This document shows positions 9,701 to 18,093 of a stretch of DNA of 61,015 bases, piece after piece. The stretch comes from Butyrivibrio proteoclasticus P6B7 (GTDB lineage: Bacteria; Bacillota; Clostridia; Lachnospirales; Lachnospiraceae). Numbering within the stretch: the stretch's first letter is position 1; each line of letters opens with the position of its first letter. The stretch is from assembly GCF_000622085.1 (NCBI RefSeq), contig NZ_JHWL01000027.1, positions 1-61,015 on the forward strand, read 5' to 3'. The notes beneath the pieces are model-generated. The model did no database searches. It worked only from the letters and a program-made list of their open reading frames with translations, and was not told the DNA's origin. Position numbers and translations under genes: made by a program.

Positions 9701-10341
9701 TTATCAATTGATCGCTGAGACATAATGTCAAAGCTTCGGATGGACTGAACCTCGTCGCCCCAAAGCTCAATTCGATATGGGTTATCCTCAGTCAGATCAA
9801 AGACGTCCACAATGTCTCCCCTTACTGAGAATTCGCCAGGACCCTCAACCTGATAGTTCTTGGTGTAGCCCATGGTCACAAGGCGCTTACTGATCTCAAT
9901 CTCATCGATAGGTCTGTGCTTATCAATAGAAAGGATATGGTCCTTGATAACATCTGCACTGATCTGTGGCGCCATAAGAGCTGAGAAGGTGGTCACAACT
10001 GTGACAGGTCTTCCCTCCAGGAGCCTTCTCATGGTGCGGATCCTCTGCCTTACGATCTCGTTACTGTGCACATCTGCCTGGTAAAAGATAAAGTCCTTTG
10101 CAGGATATACAGTGACATTCTTGTCGTAAAACTTGTAATCCTCATAGATCTCTTTTGCCCTGAGATCACTGTAGGTAACAATAATTCTGTACTTAAATTC
10201 ACTCCCAAGGCCATCAATGAAATGAAGCTTTTGGGAGTCTACGCAGCCAGTCACCTCTGCACAGGCAAAGGGCTTGTCCAGGTATTTATTTATTTCCTCA
10301 TATTGAGGTAATTCAGTTAAAGGTAAGCTGATTGCTCTCAT
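6778..10341 (-). CDS. mfd: Transcription-repair coupling factor Mfd
   Basis: This is a full-length protein of 1187 residues, normal for the family. It is the ATP-dependent translocase that removes RNA polymerase stalled at DNA lesions and recruits UvrA. Visible parts, in order: the UvrB-like N-terminal module (residues about 1-350); an RNA-polymerase-interacting domain near 500-575 (KIGDYVVHEDHGLGIYRG); the helicase core with Walker A CGDVGFGKTE near 660 and DEEQRFG near 763; motif VI region QLRGRVGRS; and the C-terminal UvrA-interacting domain. Its ATG overlaps the pth stop codon by one base (TAATG), so the two genes are translationally coupled. The mfd-pth pair is a conserved near-origin arrangement in Firmicutes. 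Nothing unusual is seen. Confidence 0.98.
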   Translation of the reverse strand: MRAISLPLTELPQYEEINKYLDKPFACAEVTGCVDSQKLHFIDGLGSEFKYRIIVTYSDLRAKEIYEDYKFYDKNVTVYPAKDFIFYQADVHSNEIVRQRIRTMRRLLEGRPVTVVTTFSALMAPQISADVIKDHILSIDKHRPIDEIEISKRLVTMGYTKNYQVEGPGEFSVRGDIVDVFDLTEDNPYRIELWGDEVQSIRSFDIMSQRSIDKLESVDIYPATEIILEKSRLEEGMEKIQKECDETVKTLRAQFKTKEAHQLKTQIEELREQLFELGAYVNLESYIRYFYDDTVTLQEIFPKGKSCIFIDEPQRVIEHAVAVETEFRESMTHRAEKGYVLPTQMDLLYSTENCIARMGNGRRVLIAALPMPASQNLFSPEKSWDIKARSIAPYNNSFESLVKDLKVYARNGYRVLILSGSRTRAKRIVEDLRDNLVTAFYSEDPGRVLKPGEIMTYYGRILKGFEYPDIKFAVIAESDIFTEHKKKRKKKKDSFTGEKISSFSDLKIGDYVVHEDHGLGIYRGIEKIETDHVVRDYIKIEYGDGGNLYVLATGLHVIQKYASGGDEETTHKPKLNKLGSLEWSHTKNKVKAAVEEVAQDLVELYAKRQQAAGYQFSKDNVWQQEFEDAFPYQETEDQLTAIEDTKRDMESSIIMDRLVCGDVGFGKTEIAIRAAFKAIQDGKQVAVLVPTTILAQQHYNTFSERMRDFPVRVDLMSRFRTAAEQKRTVQDLKKGLVDIVIGTHRLLSKDVQYKDLGLLIVDEEQRFGVTHKEKLKTLKENIDVLTLSATPIPRTLHMSLVGIREMSVLEEAPNDRMPIQTYVMEYNDELVREAIVRELSRNGQVYYVYNRVNTIADVAAQIQKLVPEANVAFAHGQMKESELERIMYDFIDGTIDVLVSTTIIETGLDIPNVNTMIIHDSDKMGLSQLYQLRGRVGRSNRTAYAFLMYKKDKLLKEVAEKRLSAIREFTDLGSGFKIAMRDLEIRGAGSLLGRKQSGHMQAVGYDLYCKMLGEAVRHKKGEETDEDYTLEDINTSIDLDVSAFIPNEYILNEEQKLEIYKRIASIESQSESDDMRDELIDRFGEVPETAANLLRISVLRSRAHSLYIHEIKGGDGELEIKINPNAKIDSGKIPGFIASYKGNMAFHPAGVPCFVYKYEKDKNPEKAERKLLEDAERIIEEFAKLRQ

Positions 10342-10964
10342 TATTTTTTACCGTTATATAAATTCATGGCGCTTTCAACGCCGTTGTCCATTATTTCTAC
10401 TACTGCCTTGGAGGCCTTATCGATGGCTTCCTCAATACCGGTCTTATCCTCTCCCTGGAAGTGGCCAAGAACCCAGTCCACCATGTCGTATTCCTTAGGC
10501 TTCTTGCCAACGCCGACTCTTACTCTGTTAAATTCCATGTGTCCAAGCTTAGCTATGATATCTTTTAACCCGTTGTGTCCGCCGGCACTTCCCTTAGGTC
10601 TTACTCTTATAAGTCCCACATCAAGATCTACATCATCTGAAATAACGATAAGGTTCTCCTTGCTGTCGATCTTGAAATAATCGCAGATTGGTCTAAGTGC
10701 ATCGCCACTAAGGTTCATGTAGGTAAGAGGCTTAACAAGGATAACCTTGTGGTCGCCTATTCTTCCCTTGCCATAGGCTGCCTTGAACTTGGTCTCTGTA
10801 AGGTCAATATTGTATTTATCTGAAAGGGCATCAATTGTTGCAAAGCCCACGTTATGTCTTGTTCCAAAGTATTTCTTTTCCGGATTACCCAGACCTGCTA
10901 TTACGTACATATTGCTTGTATCCTCTATTTCTTTTGCAAATATCTTTTTAATAAAATCAAACAT
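10341..10964 (-). CDS. pth: Peptidyl-tRNA hydrolase
   Basis: Peptidyl-tRNA hydrolase recycles peptidyl-tRNAs dropped by the ribosome by cleaving the ester bond. The family signature starts at YVIAGLGNPEKKYFGTRHNVGF, with the catalytic His in RHNVGF. KPLTYMNLSG and the SDDVDL / GSAGGHNGLK blocks follow. The reading frame from 10964 gives 207 residues with an 18-residue N-terminal extension. An internal ATG at 10910 (MYVIAGLGNPE) matches the usual family start and has an AGAGGA site upstream, so it may be the true start. The stop codon is shared with the mfd start codon (TAATG). Confidence 0.97.
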   Translation of the reverse strand: MFDFIKKIFAKEIEDTSNMYVIAGLGNPEKKYFGTRHNVGFATIDALSDKYNIDLTETKFKAAYGKGRIGDHKVILVKPLTYMNLSGDALRPICDYFKIDSKENLIVISDDVDLDVGLIRVRPKGSAGGHNGLKDIIAKLGHMEFNRVRVGVGKKPKEYDMVDWVLGHFQGEDKTGIEEAIDKASKAVVEIMDNGVESAMNLYNGKK

Positions 10965-11049
10965 ATTCCCCGTATCCCCAACAAAAAAACTAAAACTAAG
11001 ATATTATATTCCAGCCACTTATGCAACAAATAATAAACATCGAAAATAA

Positions 11050-11073
11050 GGGAGCTTAGTAAACTAAGCCCCC
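11050..11073 (-). terminator. Rho-independent terminator after spoVG
   Basis: A strong hairpin reads GGGGGCTTAG, loop TTTA, CTAAGCTCCC on the minus strand, followed by TTATTTTC. It lies 29 bp downstream of the spoVG stop. Confidence 0.85.
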
Positions 11074-11101
11074 TACAAATTCATCATACAACAATAACTG
11101 G

Positions 11102-11380
11102 TTACTCTTTCTCAGGAAATTCCTCAACTGCTGCCTTATCATAGGCTTCAAGGATAACGTCCTGGAGCATCTTACGTGTGTCAGAGTTAATTGGATGAGC
11201 TATATCTCTATACTCTCCATCAGTAGCCTTCTTACTAGGCATGGCGATAAAGAGCCCCCTCTCACCTTCTATTACTTTGATATCGTGAATTACGAATTCA
11301 TTGTCAAAAGTAATTGAAACTACTGCGCGCATCTTGCCCTGTTTTGTAACTTTTCTGATTCTAACATCTGTAATCTTCAT
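11102..11380 (-). CDS. spoVG: Septation/regulatory protein SpoVG
   Basis: This protein has 92 residues, the family's normal size. It begins [11 protein letters not shown] and contains the core [14 protein letters not shown] and the signature [10 protein letters not shown]. SpoVG is a small nucleic-acid-binding regulator. In Bacillus it affects asymmetric septation, and in other Firmicutes capsule and virulence genes. A strong GAGGGGG ribosome binding site precedes the ATG. It stands in its own transcription unit between pth and glgD, with a clear terminator. Its presence does not by itself show that the organism forms spores. Confidence 0.97.
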   Translation of the reverse strand: MKITDVRIRKVTKQGKMRAVVSITFDNEFVIHDIKVIEGERGLFIAMPSKKATDGEYRDIAHPINSDTRKMLQDVILEAYDKAAVEEFPEKE

Positions 11381-11443
11381 TATGTAACCCCCTCTTTGGT
11401 TAAACTGAAGTTGTCAATGTTACCTACGTTCGTTATTAAGTTG

Positions 11444-12571
11444 TTAAATTACATATCTTTCATTATTTTCAACGACGATCTTAACTCCATTGTCTTCCTT
11501 GTAATAGGAGTTGGCCTGGATCGTACCATGGCTCTCTACAATACAATTCTCAATGTGTGAATTATCACCAATGTATACGTCATTTAAAATAATTGAATTC
11601 TTGATATAACAGTTATTGCCTACAAAGGCCCCCTTAAATATGATGGAATCCTCGATTGCGCCATTTATGATACATCCGCTTGATATAAGGCTGTTCTTAA
11701 CGCTCACCCCTACGTTATACTTAGCCGGCGGAAGATCTACAACCTTGGTGTAGATTCCAGGATACTCTCTAAAGAAATACTGTCTTACCTCTGGTTTAAG
11801 GAAGTCCATGTTGGTTCTGTAATAGTCTTCAACAGAAGCAATGTTGTTCCAGTACTCTTTGATCTTATATCCGTAGATACGCTTCATGTCCTTATATCTT
11901 ACAAGGATGTCTCTAACGAAATCGTATCTCTCTTCAGCTTCAGCTCTTTCAATGAGCTCAATGAGCTGTCTTCTTCTTATTACATATATACCACAGGAAA
12001 TGGTATTAGATCTTGATACAACTGGCTTTTCTTCGAACTCTTCGATTCGGCTCTCCTCATTCATGCGGATAGTTCCAAATCTCTCAGTATCGATATCTGC
12101 CGGCATATCCTTACAAACAACTGTGATATCAGACTGTTTCTGGATATGGTACTCAAGAAGCTTAGCGTAATCCATCTTGTAAACACAGTCACCAGATGTG
12201 ATGATTACGTATGGTTCGTGACAGCTTCTTAAGAAATCAAGATTCTGTGCAATGGCATCCGCTGTTCCTCTGTACCAGAGATTACCTGATGCCTTAACTG
12301 CTGGAGTAAATACATACAAACCACCCTGCTTACGTCCAAAGTCCCACCACTTGGAGGAGCTAAGGTGTGTATTAAGACTTCCTGCGTTATACTGTGTGAA
12401 CACGGCAACTGTCTGAATGTGTGAGTTTGTCATATTACTAAGGGCAAAGTCGATACTTCTGTAAAAACCTGCCACCGGCATAGCACAAACCGCTCTTTTC
12501 TTGGAGAGCTCCTGCATTCTGCTACTGCTACCGCCTGCTAAAATAATGCCAATCGCCCTCATGTCAATCAC
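11444..12571 (-). CDS. glgD: Glucose-1-phosphate adenylyltransferase, GlgD subunit
   Basis: This protein has 375 residues. It is a nucleotidyltransferase-fold protein followed by a left-handed beta-helix (hexapeptide repeats such as [19 protein letters not shown]). The nucleotide-binding loop is altered to [18 protein letters not shown] compared with Glg[11 protein letters not shown] block stands where GlgC has GDHIYKMDY. In Firmicutes GlgD is the non-catalytic or weakly catalytic partner that activates GlgC in ADP-glucose synthesis for glycogen. Its start overlaps the end of glgC by 8 bp, so equal expression through coupling is likely. Confidence 0.95.
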   Translation of the reverse strand: MIDMRAIGIILAGGSSSRMQELSKKRAVCAMPVAGFYRSIDFALSNMTNSHIQTVAVFTQYNAGSLNTHLSSSKWWDFGRKQGGLYVFTPAVKASGNLWYRGTADAIAQNLDFLRSCHEPYVIITSGDCVYKMDYAKLLEYHIQKQSDITVVCKDMPADIDTERFGTIRMNEESRIEEFEEKPVVSRSNTISCGIYVIRRRQLIELIERAEAEERYDFVRDILVRYKDMKRIYGYKIKEYWNNIASVEDYYRTNMDFLKPEVRQYFFREYPGIYTKVVDLPPAKYNVGVSVKNSLISSGCIINGAIEDSIIFKGAFVGNNCYIKNSIILNDVYIGDNSHIENCIVESHGTIQANSYYKEDNGVKIVVENNERYVI

Positions 12572-13832
12572 CTGCCTTATCTAATGTTCTTCCACTGTCG
12601 AGAACTCCGTCAGGATAATCCTCAGAAGTGGTGTTGCCGGAAATCATTGTGTTCTTACCAACTGTTACGTTGTCTGGAATAACTGATTTCTCACCGATAG
12701 TGCAGAGACCTTCACAATAAATATTTGGCTTAGTCTCGTTTTCCTTCTCTTCGAAGGCGCCGAGTTTGACATTACTACCTATCTTAACTTTCTCAGCAAT
12801 GATAGCTTTTTCTATATTACAGCCTTCGCCGATCTCCGTCTGATTCATGATGATGGAGTGGCTAACTACTGTGTCTTTACCGATCTTAACGCCTGGACCA
12901 ATTACGGAATTGTATACCTTTCCGTAGATCTCACAGCCCTCACCTACGATACTGCGCTCGATAGCACTGTCTGAACCAAGGTACTGAGGTGGCTGAACAT
13001 CGCTTGATGTGTAGATCTTCCAGTACTCTTCATAGAGGTTAAACTCTGGAACAATATCGATAAGCTCCATGTTTGCTTCCCAATATGAAGTAAGTGTTCC
13101 TACATCCTTCCAGTATCCATCGAATTCATAAGCATAAAGAGATTGTCCCTGTTCCTTACAATAAGGAATAATATGCTTACCAAAATCAAGTCCTGCCTGA
13201 TCCTTATTCTTAATAAGTGCGTCCTTAAGCGCTTTCCAGGAAAAGATATAGATACCCATAGAAGCAAGATTGCTACGTGGATGCTCTGGCTTTTCTTCAA
13301 AGTCGATGATCTTCTTGTCATCGTCTGTGATCATGATACCAAATCTGCTGGCCTCCTCCATTGGAACAGGCATAACAGCGATAGTAGCATCTGCGTTACT
13401 TGCTTTGTGAAAATCAAGCATTGTCTCATAATCCATCTTGTAAATGTGGTCTCCAGAAAGGATAAGCACATAATCAGGATTATAGTTCTCCATGTATTCA
13501 AGGTTCTGATAGATAGCATTAGCTGTACCAGTATACCATTCACTATTAGAACTCTTCTCGTATGGTGGAAGTACAGTTACGCCACCAAAGTTACGGTCAA
13601 GATCCCACGGAATACCAATGCCGATATGAGAATTAAGTCGAAGAGGACGATACTGAGTTAGAACTCCAACAGTGTCCACTCCAGAATTGATACAATTACT
13701 TAGAGGAAAGTCGATGATACGATACTTACCCCCAAAAGACACGGCGGGCTTAGCCATCTTAGATGTCAGCACGCCCAATCTGCTGCCCTGGCCCCCTGCC
13801 AAGAGCATGGCGATCATTTCCTTCTTTATCAT
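12564..13832 (-). CDS. glgC: Glucose-1-phosphate adenylyltransferase, catalytic GlgC
   Basis: GlgC makes ADP-glucose from ATP and glucose-1-phosphate, the committed step of glycogen synthesis. The start chosen is ATG 13832 ([20 protein letters not shown]), 422 residues. It has a GAGGTGG ribosome binding site and matches the usual N-terminus. The longer frame to 13961 adds 43 residues unlike the family. Motifs seen: the LAGGQGSRL pyrophosphorylase loop, [27 protein letters not shown], the catalytic [10 protein letters not shown], and a C-terminal beta-helix with hexapeptide repeats. It forms an operon with glgD. No other glycogen gene is adjacent. Confidence 0.97.
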   Translation of the reverse strand: MIKKEMIAMLLAGGQGSRLGVLTSKMAKPAVSFGGKYRIIDFPLSNCINSGVDTVGVLTQYRPLRLNSHIGIGIPWDLDRNFGGVTVLPPYEKSSNSEWYTGTANAIYQNLEYMENYNPDYVLILSGDHIYKMDYETMLDFHKASNADATIAVMPVPMEEASRFGIMITDDDKKIIDFEEKPEHPRSNLASMGIYIFSWKALKDALIKNKDQAGLDFGKHIIPYCKEQGQSLYAYEFDGYWKDVGTLTSYWEANMELIDIVPEFNLYEEYWKIYTSSDVQPPQYLGSDSAIERSIVGEGCEIYGKVYNSVIGPGVKIGKDTVVSHSIIMNQTEIGEGCNIEKAIIAEKVKIGSNVKLGAFEEKENETKPNIYCEGLCTIGEKSVIPDNVTVGKNTMISGNTTSEDYPDGVLDSGRTLDKAGD

Positions 13833-13951
13833 GTTCCACCTCGTTGCTAGTATTGCTGCTGCACTTGTGTAAACTCCCCTACAGCAACTATTTTCTGATG
13901 CACCAATTATGCAGAATGCACATAACAGAAAACCGATTTTTTCTATATAAA

Positions 13952-13960
13952 AGTATATCA
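13952..13960 (-). promoter_or_regulatory. Putative extended -10 of the glgCD promoter
   Basis: On the minus strand TGA-TATACT lies about 120 bp upstream of the glgC ATG, in AT-rich DNA. The -35 is not convincing. The transcript would have a leader of about 110 nt. Confidence 0.3.
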
Positions 13961-14021
13961 TAAAGAAGTTATTAAAAAAACATTTAATGAGTTAATTGTG
14001 AAGGAATTGTGAATTGATTTT

Positions 14022-14049
14022 TTGACTTTAATAAAATAGGTGCTAGAAT
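14022..14049 (+). promoter_or_regulatory. Putative sigma-A promoter for the Mur ligase gene
   Basis: TTGACT (14022-14027) is followed after 16 nt by TAGAAT (14044-14049), with a TGC extension before the -10. It lies 51 bp upstream of the TTG start at 14100 and is back to back with the glgC leader. Confidence 0.55.
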
Positions 14050-14099
14050 ATATTCGTTAATCTTACAAAATACAGTATTAATGAAAGAAGGCAACGATT

Positions 14100-15416
14100 T
14101 TGAACATATATATTTCAGGAATTTCAGGAACCGGTATGGGTCCTCTTGCATTAATGGCAAGGAAAGCAGGAATAAATGTATACGGTTCTGACAGAAACTA
14201 CGGCGCCATCGCTCCAGAGCTGGAGAAGGCTGGCATCGAGTACCACGTTGGACCACAGGACGGAGTTTACTTAGCTGAGAAGATTGACAGCGTAGGTATC
14301 GACTGGTTCATCTACACTTCAGCTCTTACTCAGGATCATCCCGAGCTTGTAATGGCCAGGAAAAGAGGCCTTAGAGTTTCCAAGCGTGATGAGCTTATTG
14401 CTAAGCTTGTTAAGGACCTTGATCTTAAAATGGTGGCTGTAGCCGGAACTCACGGTAAGACCACCACCACATCCATGCTTGTCTGGGCCATCAGAAATTT
14501 AAAGGATGAAAATGGAGAGATGTTTTTACCTTCAGCTTATCTTGTTGGAACCATCCTTCCTTTTGCTCCTTCAGGCTCTTACAAAGAGGGCGACAGATTC
14601 TTCATATATGAAGCAGATGAATATGACAGGAATTTCCTGCAGTTCCATCCATGGGTATCCCTAATAACATACGTTTCCTTTGATCATCCTGACATTTACA
14701 AATCCAGAGAGGATTACGAGGAGGCTTTCAGACAGTTTGAAGGTCAGTCAGACAACGTGGTATTTGCTACTAAGGAAGCTGCTGCTCATGGCCTTTCAGT
14801 TACTTCTTCTACAGGAAAAGAGCCACATACCATTGAGAAGATTGATGAGCGAATAAACCTTTCCGGCGGCGCCAGAAGGGAAGATGCTACTACTGCATTT
14901 TATGCATTAAAGAATATGCTTATTTCTGTGGGAAAAGAGATTCCGGATGAGAGGATCATTGAGGTTTTAAATGCTTTCCCTGGAGCAAGAAGAAGATTTG
15001 AGAAAGTCTATGAAGGCTTCTATTCAGACTATGCACATCATCCTGAAGAGGTTAAGGTAACTCTGGAGATTGCTAAAGAGGAATCTGCTAAGATCGGTAA
15101 AAAAGGAGTAGTGGTAGTTTACCAGCCACACCAGAATACTCGTCAGCACGAAGTAAGAGATCTTTATAAGGATGCTTTTGACTCCGCGGACAAAATCTAC
15201 TGGCTTCCTACCTTCCTTACAAGAGAGGATGAATCTCTTCCTATAATTACACCTCAGGAATTTATTGAGGATATTAATGCAAAAGACAGAGCATCCGTGG
15301 CAGAGCTTAATGATGAGCTTGCACAGAAGCTCAAAGAACACCACAGCGAAGGCTATCTTGTGATCATTCTCACTGCAGGCCCAGCTGATGCGTGGTTCAG
15401 AGATTCCATGAAATAA
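14100..15416 (+). CDS. Mur ligase family protein, MurC/Mpl-like
   Basis: This protein has 438 residues and begins at a TTG codon with an AGAAGG site upstream. It belongs to the Mur ligase family, which joins UDP-N-acetylmuramate to L-alanine (MurC) or to recycled peptides (Mpl). Motifs: the N-terminal UDP-binding loop GISGTGMGPLALMA, which is more Mpl-like than MurC-like; the ATP loop AVAGTHGKTTTTSML (about residues 115-130); YEADEYDRNFLQFHP; the central SFDHPDIY; and the C-terminal GARRRFEKV and SDYAHHPEEV. It is a single gene with its own promoter, not in a division/wall cluster, which fits an accessory or recycling ligase rather than the main MurC. The exact substrate cannot be told from the sequence. 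Confidence 0.88.
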   Translation: MNIYISGISGTGMGPLALMARKAGINVYGSDRNYGAIAPELEKAGIEYHVGPQDGVYLAEKIDSVGIDWFIYTSALTQDHPELVMARKRGLRVSKRDELIAKLVKDLDLKMVAVAGTHGKTTTTSMLVWAIRNLKDENGEMFLPSAYLVGTILPFAPSGSYKEGDRFFIYEADEYDRNFLQFHPWVSLITYVSFDHPDIYKSREDYEEAFRQFEGQSDNVVFATKEAAAHGLSVTSSTGKEPHTIEKIDERINLSGGARREDATTAFYALKNMLISVGKEIPDERIIEVLNAFPGARRRFEKVYEGFYSDYAHHPEEVKVTLEIAKEESAKIGKKGVVVVYQPHQNTRQHEVRDLYKDAFDSADKIYWLPTFLTREDESLPIITPQEFIEDINAKDRASVAELNDELAQKLKEHHSEGYLVIILTAGPADAWFRDSMK

Positions 15417-15501
15417 TACTTTGAAGATTGTATTGTAGAATAATTTGAAAACTTTTTTGAAGTGGAAAAATTTCTTTTGCCATATTGCACTAAAGGAGAT
15501 T

Positions 15502-15726
15502 TGTTGATAACCATGTGACCTTGTGATGTGTCTAAAATTGGGGATGAGCAATCAGGAAAAAATACTTTTCCACATTTCCACTTTTTAAAAGCAATTTATG
15601 TAAATCATTTTCGGTGGATAACCGCCATCTGTTTTAAACCTTGAAATTAATGTCCTAAGGCTAGAGCAGATGGCTGTTTTTTATTTCAGCCCAATTAAAT
15701 AATCCACGTTATCCACATTGTCCACA
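15502..15726. promoter_or_regulatory. Cluster of DnaA-box-like 9-mers
   Basis: A perfect DnaA box TTATCCACA (15709-15717) is flanked without gap by two relatives, TAATCCACG (15700-15708) and TTGTCCACA (15718-15726), giving three boxes with a 9-bp period on the same strand. Further one-mismatch boxes are TTTTCCACA (15566-15574), TTATCCACC on the minus strand (15613-15621) and TTATCAACA on the minus strand (15502-15510). The 461-bp gene-free stretch between the Mur ligase gene and the DnaD-like gene is AT-rich and holds nothing else except a possible terminator and the downstream promoter. Binding by DnaA is inferred. Confidence 0.6.
15624..15681 (+). terminator. Possible terminator downstream of the Mur ligase gene
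   Basis: GCCATCTG (15624-15631) pairs with CAGATGGC (15667-15674), followed by a T tract. The 35-base loop is long, so this is a weaker candidate than the other terminators here. Confidence 0.4.
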
Positions 15727-15804
15727 ATTTTCTGAAAACGAGGGAACTTCGCACTGGTGCTGGATTTCTTCGTCATTTTTCCCATATTTTTTTTAAAATT
15801 CACA

Positions 15805-15813
15805 TGCTATAAT
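15805..15813 (+). promoter_or_regulatory. Extended -10 promoter for the DnaD-like gene
   Basis: TGC-TATAAT is an extended -10 element, 67 bp upstream of the chosen start codon. The -35 region is a T tract with no clear TTGACA. The DnaA-box triplet lies about 80 bp upstream of it. Confidence 0.5.
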
Positions 15814-15879
15814 CTGAATTGTTCGAGGGAGGGGAAATCCGATCTGGGACTTCGTAATATACATGAGGTGAAAAAGTTT

Positions 15880-16974
15880 ATGATGGGGCGAGTTACTATA
15901 AGTAATAGTTTTGGGGAGGATTCTACGAATGTTTCCAATGTTTTTATCGACGAATATATGCAGGATGCAAATGATGCGCAGATAAAGATTTACCTGTATC
16001 TGCTTCGCATGATGAGCGCTAATCTTCCAACCAGCGTGTCAGCTTTAGCAGATAAATTCAACCACACTGAGAAGGACGTAATCCGTTCTCTTAAGTATTG
16101 GGAGAAAAGGGAGCTGATCGGTCTTGAGTACGACGGAGCCGGCCACCTTACAGGTATCCACATGGAGGACATTGTTTCCCCTAAAGATAAAAACAGCAAA
16201 AAGGAAAGCTCAGTAATTAAGGCTATGCCAACACCACAGCCAGTGATTGTGGATGTTCCAGCCAAGCCTAACTACTCTGCTTCTCAGCTTAGAAGCTTTA
16301 AACAGTCAGAGGGACAAGGACTGTTATACATAGCAGAACAATACTTTGGAAGAACTCTTAGTCCTTCCGAGATAACAACAATTTATTATATTCATGATGA
16401 GCTACAGTTTTCCGATGATCTTTTGGACTATCTGATGCAGTATTGTGTCGATAATCATAAAACTGATTTCAGGTACATGGAAAAAGTTGCCATTAACTGG
16501 AATCAGCAAGGCATCAAAACGCCAAAACAGGCTACCGCAGAAAAGTACAGACATGATGGGGATATCATGACTATCATGAAGGCACTCGGTATGGAAAATA
16601 ACCCCACTGAGAAGGAAGGTTCCTTTATCAGTATGTGGCGTGGGGAGTTGGGATTTTCGATGGATATTATTATGGAAGCCTGCGACCGCACTGTTATGGC
16701 GACACAGAAGAATCGTCTGAAATATTGCGACAGTATTCTTCGAAGCTGGCATGGTGAAAATGTCAAAACAAGGGAGGATATTGCCAGACTAGATGCTTCG
16801 TACAAGGCGGACCTCAACAAAAAGAGATCCAAAGCTTCCGTATCATCCATCAATAGTAAGATCCGCTCCGACGAATCATATATTCGCCCCAGCGGCAACC
16901 AGAACCGTTTTAACCAGTTCCCGCAGAACACTTACAACTTCGCTGAACTGGAAAAACAGCTTCTGGACAACTGA
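15880..16974 (+). CDS. DnaD-like primosome protein with two DnaB_2-type domains
   Basis: This protein has 364 residues from ATG 15880, which has a GAGGTG ribosome binding site 9 bp upstream. A longer open frame to 15757 runs through the promoter and is rejected. An N-terminal winged-helix-like part (residues about 15-100; DANDAQIKIYLYLLRMM ... ADKFNHTEKDVIRSLKYWE) is followed by a linker and two DnaD/DnaB_2 repeats (about 135-215 and 225-300). The second carries the YCDSILRSWH block, similar to the family's YxxxILxxW signature. Such proteins help load the replicative helicase at origins and stalled forks. The next gene is a helicase loader, which supports the role. Confidence 0.85.
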   Translation: MMGRVTISNSFGEDSTNVSNVFIDEYMQDANDAQIKIYLYLLRMMSANLPTSVSALADKFNHTEKDVIRSLKYWEKRELIGLEYDGAGHLTGIHMEDIVSPKDKNSKKESSVIKAMPTPQPVIVDVPAKPNYSASQLRSFKQSEGQGLLYIAEQYFGRTLSPSEITTIYYIHDELQFSDDLLDYLMQYCVDNHKTDFRYMEKVAINWNQQGIKTPKQATAEKYRHDGDIMTIMKALGMENNPTEKEGSFISMWRGELGFSMDIIMEACDRTVMATQKNRLKYCDSILRSWHGENVKTREDIARLDASYKADLNKKRSKASVSSINSKIRSDESYIRPSGNQNRFNQFPQNTYNFAELEKQLLDN

Positions 16975-16975
16975 A

Positions 16976-17079
16976 TTTCACATTTCGATTGGGGAATCAT
17001 ATGTGAAAGGTTCATAAGCTCAGCCCTGTGCTTTTGGTTTGGCGGCGGCATTTGCCTTCCCCGAAACACGTACAGGGCT
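16976..17079 (+). repeat. Two inverted repeats between the DnaD-like and DnaC-like genes
   Basis: TTTCACAT (16976-16983) pairs with ATGTGAAA (17001-17008). AGCCCTGT (17022-17029) pairs with ACAGGGCT (17072-17079), enclosing a GC-rich segment. They fill the 136-bp gap between the two genes and could form tandem hairpins in the mRNA. Neither is followed by a T tract, so they do not look like terminators. Confidence 0.4.
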
Positions 17080-17110
17080 ATACTTATGCGTTATCAAAAA
17101 GGAGACTACC

Positions 17111-18073
17111 ATGGCACTTTCCAATACTCAGTATGATGCAATAATGCATGAATACGAGGAGCGTCGCTCTCTTCACAGACAGGAACTGGAAGAAAGGCAG
17201 CGCTATGTATACGATAACATACCAGGTTACAAGGACCTTGAGGACGAGGCAGCCAGTGCCAGCGTCCGTTTCGCAAAAAGACTATTAAGCGGTGAACGTC
17301 TTGACCGCACTGTTCTCAAAAAGGAGTTGGCAGAACTTGCCAAACAAAAGCTCCTACTTCTTACAGAAGCGGGATTTTCTTCTGATTATCTGGACATGGG
17401 TTACACCTGTCAGGCCTGCAAGGATACAGGATACATTGGCAATGAGAAATGTCACTGTTTCAAGCAGAAGATCATCGATACTCTCTATGACAAATCCAAT
17501 TTAAGGACACTTACAAAGAGTGCTAACTTCAAATTATTAACTGATAAATATTACTCTGGGGAAGATTTAGACAGATTTCATCACGCAGTTTCCAGTGCTG
17601 AAGATTTTATAAAGAATTTTAACTCAGACTACCAAAATCTATTCATTTATGGTACAGTGGGTACTGGCAAATCGTTCCTTTCGATTTGTGTTGCAAACGA
17701 ATTACTTAAAAAAGGCAACTCGGTAATATATTTCAGCTCTTCAGGACTGTTTGAGCTGCTTGCCGAAAACTCTTTTGACTATCGTAATAAACAGGAACTT
17801 CGCAACATCTATGACGACATTTATGGCTGCGAACTTCTGATCATCGACGATCTCGGAACAGAGCGCACTAATAACTTTGTTACTACTGAGCTCTTTTCCC
17901 TTGTCAACGAAAGAGACATTCGGAAAAAATCTACAATTATTACCACTAACCTTACTCTTGAAGAAATACAGAACTTCTATTCAGACCGTATCTTTTCAAG
18001 AATAACAAGTAATTACAGATTTTTAAAATTGTCAGGTCAGGATATTCGCAATTTAAAGCGCATTGCGAAGTAA
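17111..18073 (+). CDS. DnaC/DnaI-type helicase loader ATPase
   Basis: This protein has 320 residues from ATG 17111, with GGAG 6 bp upstream. A longer in-frame start at 17039 lacks a ribosome binding site. The N-terminal region is a charged helical domain with a small Cys cluster (CQACKDTG ... KCHCF, about residues 99-117) as in DnaI-type loaders. The AAA+ domain has Walker A GTVGTGKSF near residue 182, Walker B LLIIDDLGTE and a sensor-like TIITTNL. It would load the DnaB helicase (encoded at 44888-46231) onto single-stranded DNA together with the upstream DnaD-like protein. Confidence 0.92.
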   Translation: MALSNTQYDAIMHEYEERRSLHRQELEERQRYVYDNIPGYKDLEDEAASASVRFAKRLLSGERLDRTVLKKELAELAKQKLLLLTEAGFSSDYLDMGYTCQACKDTGYIGNEKCHCFKQKIIDTLYDKSNLRTLTKSANFKLLTDKYYSGEDLDRFHHAVSSAEDFIKNFNSDYQNLFIYGTVGTGKSFLSICVANELLKKGNSVIYFSSSGLFELLAENSFDYRNKQELRNIYDDIYGCELLIIDDLGTERTNNFVTTELFSLVNERDIRKKSTIITTNLTLEEIQNFYSDRIFSRITSNYRFLKLSGQDIRNLKRIAK

Positions 18074-18093
18074 GAAAGTGAGGAAATTTAGTA

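Noticed and set aside
13833..13961. Longer N-terminus for GlgC
   Set aside because: The 43 extra residues have no family similarity and the internal ATG at 13832 has a strong GAGGTGG site.
15502..15813. Chromosomal origin of replication at the DnaA-box cluster
   Set aside because: There is no dnaA, dnaN or rpmH next to it and only one perfect box, so a regulatory or titration cluster is the safer reading.
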